DNA from: Herbidospora galbida
Lineage (GTDB): Bacteria; Actinomycetota; Actinomycetes; Streptosporangiales; Streptosporangiaceae
Direction: 5' to 3'
Length of the DNA: 37,049 nt
Assembly (NCBI RefSeq): GCF_005233835.1
Contig: NZ_SZQA01000054.1
Span: forward strand, 1 to 37,049
Below are positions 1-9,264 of the stretch, piece after piece; the first letter of the stretch is position 1, and every line of letters starts with the position of its first letter. The translations under genes were made by a program, and so were the position numbers. The notes under the pieces were generated by a model, which was not told the origin of the DNA, did not search any database, and saw nothing but the letters and a program-made list of their open reading frames with translations.

Positions 1-2
1 GG

Positions 3-1046
3 CCCCGGCGCGCACCCCTGACCACACTCGCGACGGCCGAGGTCGACGGCCGGGCCGTCGCGGTCGGCGGCGCACCCGGGCGGCGCACCCGGGTCTGGGA
101 CCTGCGCACCGGCGCGGACCTGGGCACCCTCGGCGAGGCGGGCCGGGCCGTCGCCGCCGTCGGCCACCGGGCCGTGACCTGCTCCTCCCACGGCGTGGTG
201 CAGGTCTGGGACCTGCGCACCCTGCGCGGCACCCCGCTTCCCGGCCCTCCCCGGGTGGGGGCGGTCGCCCTCGCGGGGGACGGCGTCTTCTACGCGTGGG
301 AGGAGGGCATGTTCCTCGCCGCGGAGAACCTGGCCGACGGCGGATCTCTGCCGCTGAGGCACCCGCTTCCCTCACCCGGGGTCTCGGCGATCACCACGGT
401 CCCCGGGGCCGTGGTCACCGCCTGGTGGCGGGACGGCGCGCTCAGGGTCCACGATCTGGAGACGGGGGAACGCCGCGTGCTGCCGGGCCACACCGGTCCC
501 GTCTACACGCTGGCCTCTGAGGACGGCACCGTCGTCAGCGGCGGGCTCGACGGCCTGATCGGGATCTGGGACGTGGCGACCGGGGCGTCGCGGTCGATCG
601 TGTCGCCCTGCGCCGTCGACGCGCTCACCGTCGGCGCGGGCCGGATCTTCGCGTGCGGGGCAGACGGCGTCACCCGGCTCTTCGATCTCGGCACCGGGGA
701 ACCCCTCGGAGGCCTGCCCACCGGGGTGGCGCACGCGATCGACGTACACGACCAGACGGTTCTCGTCGGCGGAGCCGACCTGCGGGTCTGGGACCTGCGC
801 GGGCGGACGGGCCGGCGGCTGCGCGGGCACGCGGGCGCGGTGACGGCGGTGGCGCTGCGCGGCGGCCGGGCCGTCTCGGGCGGGTGGGATCACACGCTCC
901 GGACGTGGGACCTGCGCACCGGCGCGGAGGTCGCGCCGCCGGTCACCTTCCCCTGGCCGGTCTCCGCGCTCGCCTGGCACCACACCGGGCGGCTCGCGGC
1001 CGGGACGTCGTGGGAGGTCGTGGTGCTCGAACCGTCAGAGCACTGA
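3..1046 (+). CDS. WD40 repeat protein, C-terminal part (5' truncated by the window)
   Basis: The frame is open from base 3, so the gene begins upstream of the window. The visible part is a beta-propeller built of WD40 blades. The blade-ending signature VWDLRTG or a close variant (IWDVATG, VWDLRGR, TWDLRTG) recurs about every 40 residues, usually preceded by a GH or SGG element. The protein ends LEPSEH without a membrane segment. WD40 propellers are protein-interaction platforms; in actinobacteria they are often fused behind kinase, NACHT/AAA or caspase-like domains, so the missing N-terminus could carry such a domain (inference). The 3' end overlaps the convergent secreted-protein gene by 12 nt. 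Confidence 0.9.
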   Translation, partial: PRRAPLTTLATAEVDGRAVAVGGAPGRRTRVWDLRTGADLGTLGEAGRAVAAVGHRAVTCSSHGVVQVWDLRTLRGTPLPGPPRVGAVALAGDGVFYAWEEGMFLAAENLADGGSLPLRHPLPSPGVSAITTVPGAVVTAWWRDGALRVHDLETGERRVLPGHTGPVYTLASEDGTVVSGGLDGLIGIWDVATGASRSIVSPCAVDALTVGAGRIFACGADGVTRLFDLGTGEPLGGLPTGVAHAIDVHDQTVLVGGADLRVWDLRGRTGRRLRGHAGAVTAVALRGGRAVSGGWDHTLRTWDLRTGAEVAPPVTFPWPVSALAWHHTGRLAAGTSWEVVVLEPSEH

Positions 1047-1913
1047 CACGTGGACGTGGTCGTAGTGGTTGGCGGTCGCACTGCCGCGGTTGGCCATCAT
1101 CTTGCCGGGGGCGCCGGTGCGGATGTCGTAGTACTTCTGCTGCCAGATGACGTACATGATGCCGAGGGCGCGGCCGTTGGTGATGCACCACTGGAGCAGG
1201 GCGTCGCCGCGGGCCTTGTTCGCGCCGGAGGCCATGCTGCCGCCGCCGGACATCATGAAGTCGCAGGCCCGGCCCTTGCCGTGTTCGCCGAAGTCGCCGG
1301 GACGCAGGCACCCCACGCCGTAGGGCATCGGGAACTGGGCCTGGATCGCGTTGCGGATGCTGACCATGCGGGCGGTGAGGCCGGTGCCGGCATCGGGGGT
1401 CTGGAAGCCGAACTTGGCCAGCAGCTTCTCGACGTCGCGCTGCTTGGCCTTGAGCTCCTTGATGTCCTTCTCGAGCTGGTCGACCTTCTGGTCGGCCTCT
1501 TTGGCGGCCTGCTTCTGCCGGTCGATGAGCCGCTGGACGTTGCCGAGCCGCTCGATCTTCTCGCTCGACAGGTAGGAGAGGGTGGCCGCGTTGCCGGGGT
1601 CGGACGACATCGAGAAGATGCTGACGGTGTCGAGGCCGCCGCCCATGTAGGAGGTCTGCGCGAACTGGATCGCCCGGCGTTCGGCCGCGCCGAGGTCGCG
1701 CCGCAGCTTCTTGACCCGCGCGTCGGCCCTCTCGGCGGCCTTCTTGGTGTCGTCGAGGGTGGCGATCTCGCCCCGGTATGCCTTCTGCAGGTCGGCGGCC
1801 TGTTTGGTCAGCTTGTTCAGCCGGGCCTGCCGGTCGGGTTCGGCGGCCGTGGGCGACACGCAGAGGGAGAGCAGGAGACCGGAGACGACGAGAGCCACGA
1901 GTGCCCGCCGCAT
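1035..1913 (-). CDS. Secreted coiled-coil protein with C-terminal ARB_07466/M15-like cell-wall domain
   Basis: 292 residues. The chosen ATG at 1913 is preceded by a strong purine-rich ribosome site (GGGAGGGGAGGGA) and opens directly into a signal peptide (MRRALVALVVSGLLLSL, cleavage near TAAEP). Residues about 28-165 are heptad-rich coiled coil (KLTKQAADLQKAY, LEKDIKELKAKQRDVEKLL), as in the N-terminal part of actinobacterial NlpC/P60 hydrolases. The last ~120 residues hold a small Cys-containing domain ending ANHYDHVHVSVL; the HxHVHVS ending is typical of the ARB_07466-like/M15-type fold that binds or cuts peptidoglycan. I see no NlpC catalytic Cys-His pair. Likely a wall-remodelling or wall-binding protein outside the membrane. 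An extended frame upstream exists but lacks a ribosome site. Confidence 0.85.
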   Translation of the reverse strand: MRRALVALVVSGLLLSLCVSPTAAEPDRQARLNKLTKQAADLQKAYRGEIATLDDTKKAAERADARVKKLRRDLGAAERRAIQFAQTSYMGGGLDTVSIFSMSSDPGNAATLSYLSSEKIERLGNVQRLIDRQKQAAKEADQKVDQLEKDIKELKAKQRDVEKLLAKFGFQTPDAGTGLTARMVSIRNAIQAQFPMPYGVGCLRPGDFGEHGKGRACDFMMSGGGSMASGANKARGDALLQWCITNGRALGIMYVIWQQKYYDIRTGAPGKMMANRGSATANHYDHVHVSVL

Positions 1914-1941
1914 GTGTCCCTCCCCTCCCAGTCGGACCGAA

Positions 1942-1947
1942 ACTATA
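1942..1947 (-). promoter_or_regulatory. Candidate -10 box (TATAGT) for the secreted coiled-coil gene
   Basis: On the minus strand TATAGT lies about 29 nt upstream of the ATG at 1913, leaving a short leader that contains the strong GGAGG-type site. No clear -35 hexamer is visible. The divergent gap to the aldehyde dehydrogenase (1914-2116) also holds a small inverted repeat, GGCGA...TCGCC, at about 1951-1969. Confidence 0.35.
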
Positions 1948-2116
1948 GAAGGCGATCTTGGGGGTCGCCACCCGAACCAGGGAACCCATGCGCCTTTAAC
2001 GAAGATTCGTCCATTTTGTATGGGACGAGATGATGCGCGAGGACTGTCCCATCCTTGCCAAGCCCTCACAGAACATGATTCGGTCGGGTGCGGCAGACCT
2101 TATGGAGGTGCATTCC

Positions 2117-3553
2117 ATGATCCAGCACGAGACGCTCTTCATCGGCGGCGACTGGGTTTCCCCGGCGGGCACCGGCACGATCGACGTGGTCTCCCCCCAC
2201 ACGGAGGAGATCGTCGGCAGGGTCCCAGAAGGCACCCCGGCCGACCTCGACCGGGCCGTCGCCGCCGCGCGGCAGGCCTTCGACCACGGCCCCTGGCCGC
2301 GCCTGACGATGGCCGAGCGGGCCGAGGCGCTGGGCCGCCTGGCCGGGCTCTACGCGGCCCGCGCCGCCGAGCTCGCCGACCTGATCACCCTGGAGATGGG
2401 CTCGCCCATCTCCTTCTCCCACTTCGGCCAGGTCGGCCCGCCGACCGGGATCCTCCAGTGGTACGCCGACCTCGGCAGGACCTTCCAGGTCGAAGAGCAG
2501 CGGCCGGGCATGTTCGGCGCGATCACCGTCCGCCGGGAGCCGGTGGGCGTGGTGGCGGCCGTCGTGCCGTGGAACGTCCCGCAGTTCGTCATCATGACCA
2601 AGCTCGCCCCGGCCCTGCTCGCGGGCTGCACGGTCGTGGTCAAGCCCGCGCCGGAGACCCCGCTCGACAGCTACATCCTGGCCGAGGTGATCCGCGAGGC
2701 GGAGATCCCGCCGGGCGTGGTCAACATCGTCGCGGCCGGGCGCGAGGCCGGCGAGCACCTGATCTCCCACCCGGGGATCGACAAGGTCGCCTTCACCGGC
2801 TCGACGGCCGCCGGGCGGCGCATCGCCTCGATCTGCGGCGAGCAGCTCAAGCGGGTCAGCCTGGAACTGGGCGGCAAGTCGGCCGCGATCATCCTCGACG
2901 ACTGCGACCTGCCCTCGGCGATGGGCATGTTCTCCATCGCCGCCCTGCTCAACAGCGGCCAGGCCTGCGTGGCGCAGACCCGGATCCTGGCCAGCCGCAG
3001 CCGCTACGACGAGGTCGTGCAGGCGGTCGCCGAGATGGCCGCCGGGCAGCAGGTCGGCGACCCCGCCGACCCGGCCACCGGCATCGGCCCGATGGTCGCC
3101 AAGCGCCAGCAGGAACGGGTGGAGGACTACATCCGCATCGGCCTCGACGAGGGCGCCAAGGCCGTCGTCGGCGGCCTCGACCGCCCCTTCGACCGGGGCT
3201 GGTACGTCGCCCCCACGGTCTTCGCCAACGCCACCAACGACATGCGGATCGCCCGCGAGGAGATCTTCGGCCCGGTCCTGACGGTGATCCCGTACGACGA
3301 CGAGGCCGACGCCGTGCGGATCGCCAACGACAGCGACTACGGCCTGTCGGGCAGCGTGTGGACCGCCGACGTCGACCACGGGATGGACATCGCCCGGCAG
3401 GTCCGCACCGGCACCTACGGCGTCAACATGATGAACCCGCTGGAGAGCGGCACCCCGTTCGGCGGCTTCAAGGCCAGCGGCATCGGCCGCGAACTCGGGC
3501 CGGAAGGGCTGGCGGGCTACCTGGAGTACAAGAGCATCGCCCGGCTGGGCTGA
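2117..3553 (+). CDS. NAD(P)-dependent aldehyde dehydrogenase
   Basis: 478 residues, full length for the ALDH superfamily; oxidises an aldehyde to the acid. Visible landmarks: oxyanion Asn in PWNVP (about residue 153), nucleotide-binding FTGSTAAGR (about 227-235), general-base Glu in LELGGKSA (residue 250), catalytic Cys in NSGQACVAQ (residue 284), and EEIFGPVL. Overall wording resembles the mycobacterial AldA/Rv0768 group, but substrate cannot be read from sequence. The ATG at 2117 is chosen because GGAGGTG sits 7-8 nt upstream and the product starts just before the conserved FIGGDW. An earlier in-frame ATG at 2030 would add 29 residues of unlike sequence. Monocistronic: divergent neighbour upstream, hairpin terminator downstream. 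Confidence 0.93.
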   Translation: MIQHETLFIGGDWVSPAGTGTIDVVSPHTEEIVGRVPEGTPADLDRAVAAARQAFDHGPWPRLTMAERAEALGRLAGLYAARAAELADLITLEMGSPISFSHFGQVGPPTGILQWYADLGRTFQVEEQRPGMFGAITVRREPVGVVAAVVPWNVPQFVIMTKLAPALLAGCTVVVKPAPETPLDSYILAEVIREAEIPPGVVNIVAAGREAGEHLISHPGIDKVAFTGSTAAGRRIASICGEQLKRVSLELGGKSAAIILDDCDLPSAMGMFSIAALLNSGQACVAQTRILASRSRYDEVVQAVAEMAAGQQVGDPADPATGIGPMVAKRQQERVEDYIRIGLDEGAKAVVGGLDRPFDRGWYVAPTVFANATNDMRIAREEIFGPVLTVIPYDDEADAVRIANDSDYGLSGSVWTADVDHGMDIARQVRTGTYGVNMMNPLESGTPFGGFKASGIGRELGPEGLAGYLEYKSIARLG

Positions 3554-3593
3554 AGCGAGACGCGGACGGCCGAAGGACGGCCGTGGCTCGCGC
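3554..3593 (+). terminator. Stem-loop after the aldehyde dehydrogenase gene
   Basis: ACGGCCG (3566-3572) pairs with CGGCCGT (3578-3584) around loop AAGGA, and the outer flanks AGCG/CGCG and CGCGCT can extend it imperfectly. It begins right after the stop codon. There is no T-run, as is usual in high-GC actinobacteria. The same stretch contains the AGCGAGACGCGG motif found again at 4553 and 19578. Confidence 0.5.
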
Positions 3594-3671
3594 TCGGAAT
3601 CCGCCTTGAGGACAGGGTCACCCGGGAGGGTGCCCAACGCGCCCCCGCGACGCTGGGCCCCTCCCGCACCT

Positions 3672-4427
3672 TCATGTAGACGACGCCTGCGCCGATTTGG
3701 TTCGCGCGAAAATCCATTCTTCGATGCGCCGGATCAGATGGGCGCTCGCGGCGTTCTCGGCGTGCCCGAAACCGGGCTCGACCCAGAGCTCCTTCGGCTC
3801 GTTCGCGCAGGCGTAGAGCTGCTCGGCGTGCTCCAGGGGGAAGAACGCGTCGCTGTCGCCGTGGACGACCAACAGCGGCGTCGGGGACACCAGCGGCGCC
3901 GCCTCGTGGGGCGCGAGCGGGATCGGGTCCCAGGCGCCGACCTTGATCCGGGTGCGCTTGGCCAGCCGGGCGGCCAGCCGCCCCGACCTGCGCTCGATCG
4001 CCCAGTGGACCGTCCGCATCGGGCGGGTGCCCCGGTAGTACCACCGCGCCGGGCCGCTCACCGCGACCACCGCGTCGACGCCTCGGTTGAGCGCGGCGTG
4101 CCGGACGGCCACCGCGGCCCCCATCGAGAAGCCGACGGTCACCACCTTGGCGTAGTGGGCACGCGCGTGGCGTACGGCCGCGTCGAGGTCGAGGACCTCC
4201 AGGTCGCCGACGGTGCTCAGCCCCGAGGAGCGGCCGTGCCCCCGGAAGTCGAACGCGATCACCCCGGCCCGCCGCGCGAAGGCGGCGGCGATCCGCCGGT
4301 TGGCCGGGGAACGCCAGCTCCCGGTGAAGCCGTGGGCCAGCACGATCCCGAGTTCACCGTCGCCGGGCAGGTGCGCCGCGTCGATCCGGACACCGTCAGG
4401 AGTGCGCAACATGGCCCCATAGATCAT
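3672..4427 (-). CDS. Alpha/beta-fold hydrolase
   Basis: 251 residues, a single-domain serine hydrolase. The oxyanion-hole element is AHGFTGSW (about 31-38), the nucleophile elbow is GFSMGAA (Ser about 101), the acid is in HGDSDAFFP (Asp about 193) and the base is His in GFGHAE (about 222). No signal peptide, so cytoplasmic. It resembles esterase/lipase-like BAAT/YqkD-type members; the substrate is unknown. The start is uncertain: ATG at 4427 has no ribosome site and a second ATG lies five codons in. Divergent from typA across about 170 nt. Confidence 0.85.
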   Translation of the reverse strand: MIYGAMLRTPDGVRIDAAHLPGDGELGIVLAHGFTGSWRSPANRRIAAAFARRAGVIAFDFRGHGRSSGLSTVGDLEVLDLDAAVRHARAHYAKVVTVGFSMGAAVAVRHAALNRGVDAVVAVSGPARWYYRGTRPMRTVHWAIERRSGRLAARLAKRTRIKVGAWDPIPLAPHEAAPLVSPTPLLVVHGDSDAFFPLEHAEQLYACANEPKELWVEPGFGHAENAASAHLIRRIEEWIFARTKSAQASST

Positions 4428-4463
4428 GGGGGCAACATTACGACGCTGTGAATTGTCGCCCTC

Positions 4464-4491
4464 TTGCGGGCGGCAGGCTCGGAGCGGTAAT
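4464..4491 (+). promoter_or_regulatory. Weak candidate promoter for typA
   Basis: TTGCGG, a 16-nt spacer and GGTAAT lie about 105-130 nt upstream of the typA start; a second AT-rich hexamer, TAAAAT, occurs at 4502-4507. Either could be a -10 box; both matches are partial. The resulting leader contains a palindrome, CTCCCGATCGGGAG, nested in GCGTCTC...GAGACGC (4536-4562). Confidence 0.25.
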
Positions 4492-4596
4492 GGCGATCAA
4501 CTAAAATGGGAAGGTCGCGCCTTTGCGCGGCCGAACGCGTCTCCCGATCGGGAGCGAGACGCGGCACCGCCCCGACGACCAGAGCGAGACTCAACT

Positions 4597-6450
<1,854 letters not shown>

Positions 6451-6455
6451 TCAAG

Positions 6456-6476
6456 AGAGGCCGCTTCGGCCTTTCT
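6456..6476 (+). terminator. Intrinsic terminator of typA
   Basis: AGGCCG (6458-6463), loop CTT, CGGCCT (6467-6472), followed by TTCT. It starts seven bases after the typA stop codon. Confidence 0.75.
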
Positions 6477-6543
6477 CCGTGCGAGCCTCCACCCTCTGTG
6501 CTTGCCTAGTCACGCAGAGTTGTGATTTGAGGGGGAGGCTCGC

Positions 6544-7170
6544 ATGCCGGGCAAGGTTCATCTCGCGCTCGCCGGAGCGCTGCTCACGGGTGTCGGCGTC
6601 ATCGGGGCCACGACGGTCGCCGAGGCCGGGCCCTGGAGCCGGGGCCGCTCGATCGCGCTCCACGACGCCGCCGGCACCCGCGTGGGCACCGTCGTGGTGC
6701 AGCGCAGAGGCGTCACCAAGATCCGGGTGGGGGTCCAGGTCAGGGGGCTGGCGCCGGGCTTCCACGGGTTCCACGTCCACACCACGGGCGTCTGCGACCC
6801 CAAGGCGGTCGATCCGGCGACCGGCCAGGCGACCCCGTTCTTCTCCGCCGGCGGCCATCTCGACGTCGCCAGGGCCGCCGGGGAGCCCGACACGACCGTC
6901 CTGCCGCTGCCGGTCGCGCCGCACGACCACGGCGACCACGCGGGCGACCTGCCGCCGCTGCTGGCCGGGGAGGACGGCGTGGCCGCCGCGTCGTTCATCA
7001 CCGACCGGTTCAAGATCAGCAGGCTCACCGACGCCGACGGCGCCGCGTTCGTCGTGCACGCGCTGCCCGACAACCTCGCCCACATCCCCGAGCGCTACGG
7101 CGCGGCCGACGCCGCCACCCTGCGCACCGGCGACGCGGGCGGGCGGGTGGCCTGCGGCGTCCTGCGCTGA
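6544..7170 (+). CDS. sodC: Secreted Cu/Zn superoxide dismutase family protein
   Basis: 208 residues with an N-terminal signal sequence (hydrophobic core ALAGALLTGVGVIGA, cut near AEA). The copper-site pair is in FHGFHVH, the bridging His in GGHLD, the zinc-site residues in PHDHGDHAGDLP, and a further copper His in FVVHA. Cysteines in TGVCD and VACGVL match the family disulfide pair. This ligand set predicts an active periplasmic/cell-wall enzyme that dismutes superoxide to oxygen and peroxide. Insertions around PATGQATPFF and LLAGEDGVAA are as in actinobacterial members. GGGGGAGG lies about 6 nt before the ATG. Confidence 0.92.
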   Translation: MPGKVHLALAGALLTGVGVIGATTVAEAGPWSRGRSIALHDAAGTRVGTVVVQRRGVTKIRVGVQVRGLAPGFHGFHVHTTGVCDPKAVDPATGQATPFFSAGGHLDVARAAGEPDTTVLPLPVAPHDHGDHAGDLPPLLAGEDGVAAASFITDRFKISRLTDADGAAFVVHALPDNLAHIPERYGAADAATLRTGDAGGRVACGVLR

Positions 7171-7228
7171 TCGAACTCGCTGATTGAACTGCAAGTCAGT
7201 CACAAGGCCCCGGCGCGATCCTCGGAGC

Positions 7229-7312
7229 ATGAGAATCGTCAGCGGGGGAACCTACGCGGCGCTCGTGGGCGCCTGGGCGTTGATCGCCCTACTCGTCATC
7301 GTGATCGGCTAG
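7229..7312 (+). CDS. Possible 27-residue single-span membrane peptide
   Basis: ATG to TAG frame encoding a short N-terminus (MRIVSGGTY) and one uninterrupted hydrophobic helix (AALVGAWALIALLVIVIG) ending at the stop. GGAG is present but only one base from the ATG, which is too close for a normal ribosome site. The stop codon overlaps the convergent DUF2461 stop through a shared CTAG. It fills most of the gap behind sodC. It could be a real small membrane protein or a chance frame; no family is recognised. Confidence 0.3.
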   Translation: MRIVSGGTYAALVGAWALIALLVIVIG

Positions 7313-7932
7313 CTCAGCCGTACGCGCAGCCAGTCGACCAGCGGGGTGAGCTCGCGCCAGGCGGCGCGCACCCGCTGGGTCACCTCGGCGGTGTGGAACC
7401 AGGGGTCGGGCTCGAAGCGGTGACCCGCGTAGAGAGTCCGGTGCTTCATCAGTTCGATCCGGGGGTGGTCGAGGGAGACGCCACGGGGGCGCGTCTTCAC
7501 TCGGTCACCCTCGATCGCGTAACGGCCGGGCAGCTCGGCCACGATCTTCTCCAGCTCGCCGCCGTGGTCGTCGTCGTCGACGGCGGCGCGGAAGCGGTGG
7601 GTCATCTCGCCCGACGCCCACCAGCCGCCGGCGACGTAGAGGCCGTCGGCGTCGACCTGGACGTAGTAGCCGACGCCGTCGAGCTTGGCCACATAGGCGC
7701 CCTGGTGGTCTTTGTAGGGCGTCTTGTCCTTGGAGAACCGGACGTCACGGTAGGGGCGGAAGACGTGAGGTTCGCCGAACTCGTCCGCCAGCTCGGCCAT
7801 CAGCTCCTGCATGGGGGCTTTGACGGCGCTGTCGTAGAGGTGCTTGTTGGCGGTCCAGTAGGCCTTGCTGTTGTCGGCGATCAGCCCTTCGTAGAACAGC
7901 AGCGCCTCGTCGGGGAACCCGGTGAATGCCAT
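7309..7932 (-). CDS. DUF2461 (TIGR02453) family protein
   Basis: 207 residues, family-typical length. Characteristic features: FTGFPDEALLFYEGL near the N-terminus, a RPYRDVRFSKDKTPYK motif (about 60-74), then YYVQVDADGLYVAGG and PRGVSLDHPRIELMKH. The family is widespread but its biochemical role is not established. No signal peptide. Its start lies 9 nt after the stop of the polysaccharide deacetylase gene, so the two are probably cotranscribed; the ribosome site is weak, consistent with coupled translation. Confidence 0.9.
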   Translation of the reverse strand: MAFTGFPDEALLFYEGLIADNSKAYWTANKHLYDSAVKAPMQELMAELADEFGEPHVFRPYRDVRFSKDKTPYKDHQGAYVAKLDGVGYYVQVDADGLYVAGGWWASGEMTHRFRAAVDDDDHGGELEKIVAELPGRYAIEGDRVKTRPRGVSLDHPRIELMKHRTLYAGHRFEPDPWFHTAEVTQRVRAAWRELTPLVDWLRVRLS

Positions 7933-7941
7933 TGGCCCACT

Positions 7942-8712
7942 TTATTCAGGCCGGTTGTCGAAGTACTTCTTGCCCGGGGCCATCTCGCCGAAGAGCTCGC
8001 TGATGGTGACGTACACGTAGCCCTTCTTGTCGAGCGCGTCGAGCAGGCGCGGCACCGACCGGACGGTCGACTCGTGGATGTCGTGCAGCAGGATCACCTC
8101 GCCGGGCTTGGCCGTGGCCGTCCGCCGGACGATGCGGTCGGGCTTGCGGACCAGCCAGTCCTGGGTGTCGACGCTCCAGATGATCTGGGCCAGCCCGTGG
8201 ACCTTGCTGACCTCGCCGACCATCTTGCTGGTCGCGCCGTAGGGCGGGCGCATGGTGCGCATGCGCACTCCGGTGATCTTGCGGACGACCTGCTGGGTGC
8301 GGGCCAGCTGCCGGTCGACGCCGTGGCGCGACAGGCCCGAGAGCATGGCGTGGTCCCACGAGTGGTTGCCCAGCTCGTGGCCCTCGGCGACCATGCGCTT
8401 CAGCACCGGCGCCGACTCGGGCGTGACCAGCTTGCCGAGCACGTAGAAGGTCGCCTTGGCCTGGTGGCGGGCCAGGTGGTTGAGCACCTTGCCGGTCTCG
8501 GCGCCGGGCCCGTCGTCGAAGGTCAGCGCGACGCACTTGGCCTTGGCGCAGTCGACCCGCCGGATCGGCGGGAACGGCACCCGGGGGAAGTCGGGCTGCG
8601 CGAGCGTCAGCTTGCGGTTCAGCAGATCGGGGTCGGGGGTCTTCGCGTGTACCGGTGGCGTGTTCACCATGACACAGACGGTGACCGCCAACAGCCGCAG
8701 AAATCCCCGCAT
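7942..8712 (-). CDS. Secreted polysaccharide deacetylase (NodB domain, CE4)
   Basis: 256 residues with a signal peptide (FLRLLAVTVCVMV, cut near VHA). The NodB motifs are complete: MT1 TFDDGP, MT2 HELGNHSWDH, MT3 RPPYGA, MT4 DTQDW and MT5 LLHDIH. These supply the catalytic Asp and the metal-binding Asp-His-His set of CE4 enzymes, which remove N-acetyl groups from peptidoglycan or chitin-like glycans outside the cell. It follows the small Trp-rich gene by 28 nt and precedes the DUF2461 gene by 9 nt, forming a probable three-gene transcript. Confidence 0.92.
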   Translation of the reverse strand: MRGFLRLLAVTVCVMVNTPPVHAKTPDPDLLNRKLTLAQPDFPRVPFPPIRRVDCAKAKCVALTFDDGPGAETGKVLNHLARHQAKATFYVLGKLVTPESAPVLKRMVAEGHELGNHSWDHAMLSGLSRHGVDRQLARTQQVVRKITGVRMRTMRPPYGATSKMVGEVSKVHGLAQIIWSVDTQDWLVRKPDRIVRRTATAKPGEVILLHDIHESTVRSVPRLLDALDKKGYVYVTISELFGEMAPGKKYFDNRPE

Positions 8713-8740
8713 ATTTCGTCCCCCCAGACGTCGAAGGGGG

Positions 8741-9046
8741 TTATGGATGGTCGTCCACGGTTTCCCCCCGCAGGACCTCGTTCTGGTCCTCCCACCAGGG
8801 CGGCACTTCCTTGATCAACCCGGCGTGCCGCCGGGCCACCCGGACGGCGCACCCGCGCGGATCATCTCCTGGGTGCCGACATCGGGAGGCACCTTCCCAC
8901 CAGCGGAAACAGCCATCGCGATAGACGACCACCAGGCCGATCCACACACAGAGCGTAGCGTCGTCGCCCAGTTCGTAGGCGCCGTTCACGCCGAGTTCGA
9001 TCAAGTCCGAATGCAGTTTTTGTATAGCTGCGCGGGACTCACTCAC
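8741..9046 (-). CDS. Small Trp-rich protein of unknown function
   Basis: 101 residues, GTG start with GGAGG 8 nt upstream. The middle has the pattern VWIGLVVVYRDGCFRWWEG followed by a PADD-like stretch and AVRVARRHAGL. Short actinobacterial proteins with this pattern are often found beside DUF397/XRE regulators and RsbW-like ATPases (from memory, not checked). Here it is divergent from a MEDS-ATPase, which fits that context. No catalytic motif, signal or membrane segment is visible. First gene of a probable transcript with the deacetylase. Confidence 0.7.
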   Translation of the reverse strand: MSESRAAIQKLHSDLIELGVNGAYELGDDATLCVWIGLVVVYRDGCFRWWEGASRCRHPGDDPRGCAVRVARRHAGLIKEVPPWWEDQNEVLRGETVDDHP

Positions 9047-9088
9047 CGGGGCAACCTCCAGGACGAGACGCGCACATTGGTGGATGTA

Positions 9089-9100
9089 CCCAAATTTGGG
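9089..9100. promoter_or_regulatory. Palindrome CCCAAATTTGGG, candidate operator
   Basis: A perfect 12-bp palindrome with an AT core, conspicuous in this GC-rich DNA, lying between the divergent Trp-rich gene (start 9046) and the MEDS-ATPase gene. Position and symmetry suit a dimeric regulator controlling either gene. No regulator is assigned. Confidence 0.35.
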
Positions 9101-9228
9101 ACACCGCGATGCAACGGCATGGAGTAATCATGGGACTCCATCCCGTCATCACGCAGGCATATTCCCCCCAAGGTTGCGCGTCCCGGGAAGTTCCTGCTGT
9201 ATTCGGTTTATTGTCGCTTCCTGACGCA

Positions 9229-9257
9229 TTGTCACGACGCAAGACGCTTGTTACGTT
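9229..9257 (+). promoter_or_regulatory. Candidate promoter of the MEDS-ATPase gene
   Basis: TTGTCA at 9229-9234, a 17-nt spacer, and TACGTT at 9252-9257. This matches the housekeeping pattern TTGaca-N17-TAnnnT well. Transcription would begin near 9264-9265, right at an in-frame GTG, so the mRNA may be leaderless. Confidence 0.55.
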
Positions 9258-9264
9258 CATCCCC

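Noticed and set aside
1711-3609. 632-codon plus-strand frame overlapping the secreted protein and aldehyde dehydrogenase genes
   Set aside because: Arg/Gly/Pro-rich shifted-frame product with no recognisable motif; both overlapped genes have clear family signatures.
9109-9264. Longer N-terminus for the MEDS-ATPase gene
   Set aside because: The added residues are unlike MEDS proteins and the segment contains the best promoter match of the region.
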